A stretch of DNA of 5,511 nucleotides from UBA1774 sp045628925 (lineage in GTDB: Bacteria > Bacillota > Clostridia > Oscillospirales > Oscillospiraceae), in contig JAZQQF010000203.1 in NCBI GenBank assembly GCA_045628925.1, positions 1 to 5,511 of the forward strand, given 5' to 3'. Under the pieces are notes generated by a model. It did no database searches and was not told the DNA's origin. It saw only the letters and a program-made list of their open reading frames with translations. The translations under genes were made by a program, and so were the position numbers. Positions within the stretch are counted from its first letter, which is position 1. Every line of letters begins with the position of its first letter. Positions 4,757 to 5,511 of this stretch are shown here, in pieces.

Positions 4757-5511
4757 ATGAACGCTTATGTCGAACGCGTTCTGGCGGAAGTAAAGGCCCG
4801 CAATGCTTCCATGCCGGAATTTATCCAGACGGTCGAGGAAGTCCTGACCTCTCTGGAGCCCGTGATCGCGCAGCATCCCGAATATGAGAAAAATGCCATC
4901 CTGGAGCGCATGACCACGCCGGACCGTATGATCGAGTTCCGCGTGACCTGGTGCGACGATCAGGGTCAGCCCCACGTGAACCGCGGCTGGCGTGTTCAGT
5001 TCAATGGCGTCATCGGCCCCTATAAGGGCGGCCTCCGCTTCAACCCCAACGTGAACGAAGGCGTTATGAAGTTCCTCGGCTTCGAGCAGGTCCTGAAAAA
5101 CAGCCTGACCACGCTGCCCATGGGCGGCGCCAAGGGCGGCAGCGACTTTGACCCCAAGGGCAAGAGCGCTGCGGAAGTCATGCGTTTCTGCCAGAGCTTC
5201 ATGACCGAGCTGTATAAGTATATCGGGCCCGATATGGACGTTCCCGCCGGTGATATCGGCGTGGGCGCCCGCGAGGTTGGCTATCTGTTCGGCGCGTGGC
5301 GTCGGCTGACCAGCAGCCTCGCCAATGGCGTGCTGACCGGCAAGGGCACCCCCTTCGGCGGCAGCCTGACCCGTCCCGAAGCCACCGGCTACGGCGCTGT
5401 CTACTATGCGCAGGACGTGCTGAAGCACTTCGGCGAAGACCTCAAGGGCAAGACCGTCGTCCTCTCCGGTTACGGCAACGTGACCTGGGGCGCCGCCAAG
5501 AAGCTGGCCGA
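4757..5511 (+). CDS. gdhA: Glutamate dehydrogenase, C-terminus cut by window edge
   Basis: The enzyme interconverts glutamate and 2-oxoglutarate plus ammonium with NAD(P) in the cytoplasm. The window holds 251 codons and two further bases of a family protein of about 445-450 residues. The substrate domain is complete: PYKGGLRF (88-95), the GFEQVLKNSLT segment (108-118) and PMGGAKGG (121-128), with Lys90, Lys114 and catalytic Lys126 one position off the Clostridium symbiosum numbering (89, 113, 125). DVPAGDIGVGAREVGYLFG (161-179) carries the catalytic Asp166. GGSLTRPEATGYGAVYYAQ (201-219) leads into the coenzyme domain, whose SGYGNVTWGAA (237-247) is the dinucleotide-binding turn. The NADP-dependent hexameric class is likely, but the coenzyme-specificity residue lies beyond the edge. 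The gene has its own strong promoter and ribosome site and is separate from the tRNA unit. All visible key residues are intact. Confidence 0.97.
   Translation, partial: MNAYVERVLAEVKARNASMPEFIQTVEEVLTSLEPVIAQHPEYEKNAILERMTTPDRMIEFRVTWCDDQGQPHVNRGWRVQFNGVIGPYKGGLRFNPNVNEGVMKFLGFEQVLKNSLTTLPMGGAKGGSDFDPKGKSAAEVMRFCQSFMTELYKYIGPDMDVPAGDIGVGAREVGYLFGAWRRLTSSLANGVLTGKGTPFGGSLTRPEATGYGAVYYAQDVLKHFGEDLKGKTVVLSGYGNVTWGAAKKLA

Noticed and set aside
4706..5428. A 240-codon minus-strand open frame opposite gdhA
   Set aside because: It is antisense to catalytic motifs of glutamate dehydrogenase and would end inside the gdhA promoter region; it is a reverse-frame shadow.

Overview
The window reads as ordinary chromosomal housekeeping DNA from a G+C-rich (roughly 60% by eye) low-complexity-free bacterium, most likely a member of the Clostridia (Bacillota), possibly a gut Oscillospirales-type lineage. 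The hints are the strong AGGAG-type ribosome sites, a tRNA with encoded CCA, a Clostridium symbiosum-like glutamate dehydrogenase, a Firmicute-like PlsY motif (GGKAV), and a flavin/iron-sulfur ene-reductase-type enzyme of a kind common in anaerobes. The lineage call is inference; no marker gene here fixes it.

Layout. Positions 1-681 (minus strand) hold the N-terminal 227 codons of a small MscS-type mechanosensitive channel, cut by the window edge. It starts at a TTG codon. The 95-bp gap 682-776 carries two divergent sigma-A-like promoters whose -10 boxes lie on top of each other (730-735 plus, 731-736 minus). The plus-strand promoter serves a 626-residue Old Yellow Enzyme-family oxidoreductase (777-2657: TIM barrel with FMN, one [4Fe-4S] cluster, FAD/NAD(P) domains). 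A 49-bp gap with a strong ribosome site leads to gap (2707-3717, glycolytic GAPDH), and only 2 bp after it comes plsY (3720-4316, acyl-phosphate:glycerol-3-phosphate acyltransferase). A hairpin terminator (4322-4361) closes this unit.

Next is a stand-alone stable-RNA unit: promoter (4414-4442), tRNA-Arg(ACG) (4463-4539), and a perfect inverted-repeat terminator (4540-4573) that abuts the CCA end. After a 217-bp non-coding stretch, which holds a free hairpin and a good promoter with an AT-rich palindrome on its -10 box, gdhA (4757-5511, glutamate dehydrogenase) begins and runs off the right edge.

How the genes fit together. GAPDH and PlsY both sit near the triose-phosphate/glycerol-3-phosphate node, one drawing carbon to lower glycolysis and the other putting glycerol-3-phosphate into phospholipid. 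GdhA links 2-oxoglutarate to ammonium assimilation or glutamate breakdown. The ene-reductase-type enzyme has an unknown substrate. I see no mobile element, CRISPR array, phage gene, toxin-antitoxin pair or defence system, and no convincing undescribed system. The items most worth a second look are the atypical active-site positions of the oxidoreductase, the shared divergent promoter, the tight gap-plsY junction, and the palindrome on the gdhA promoter.
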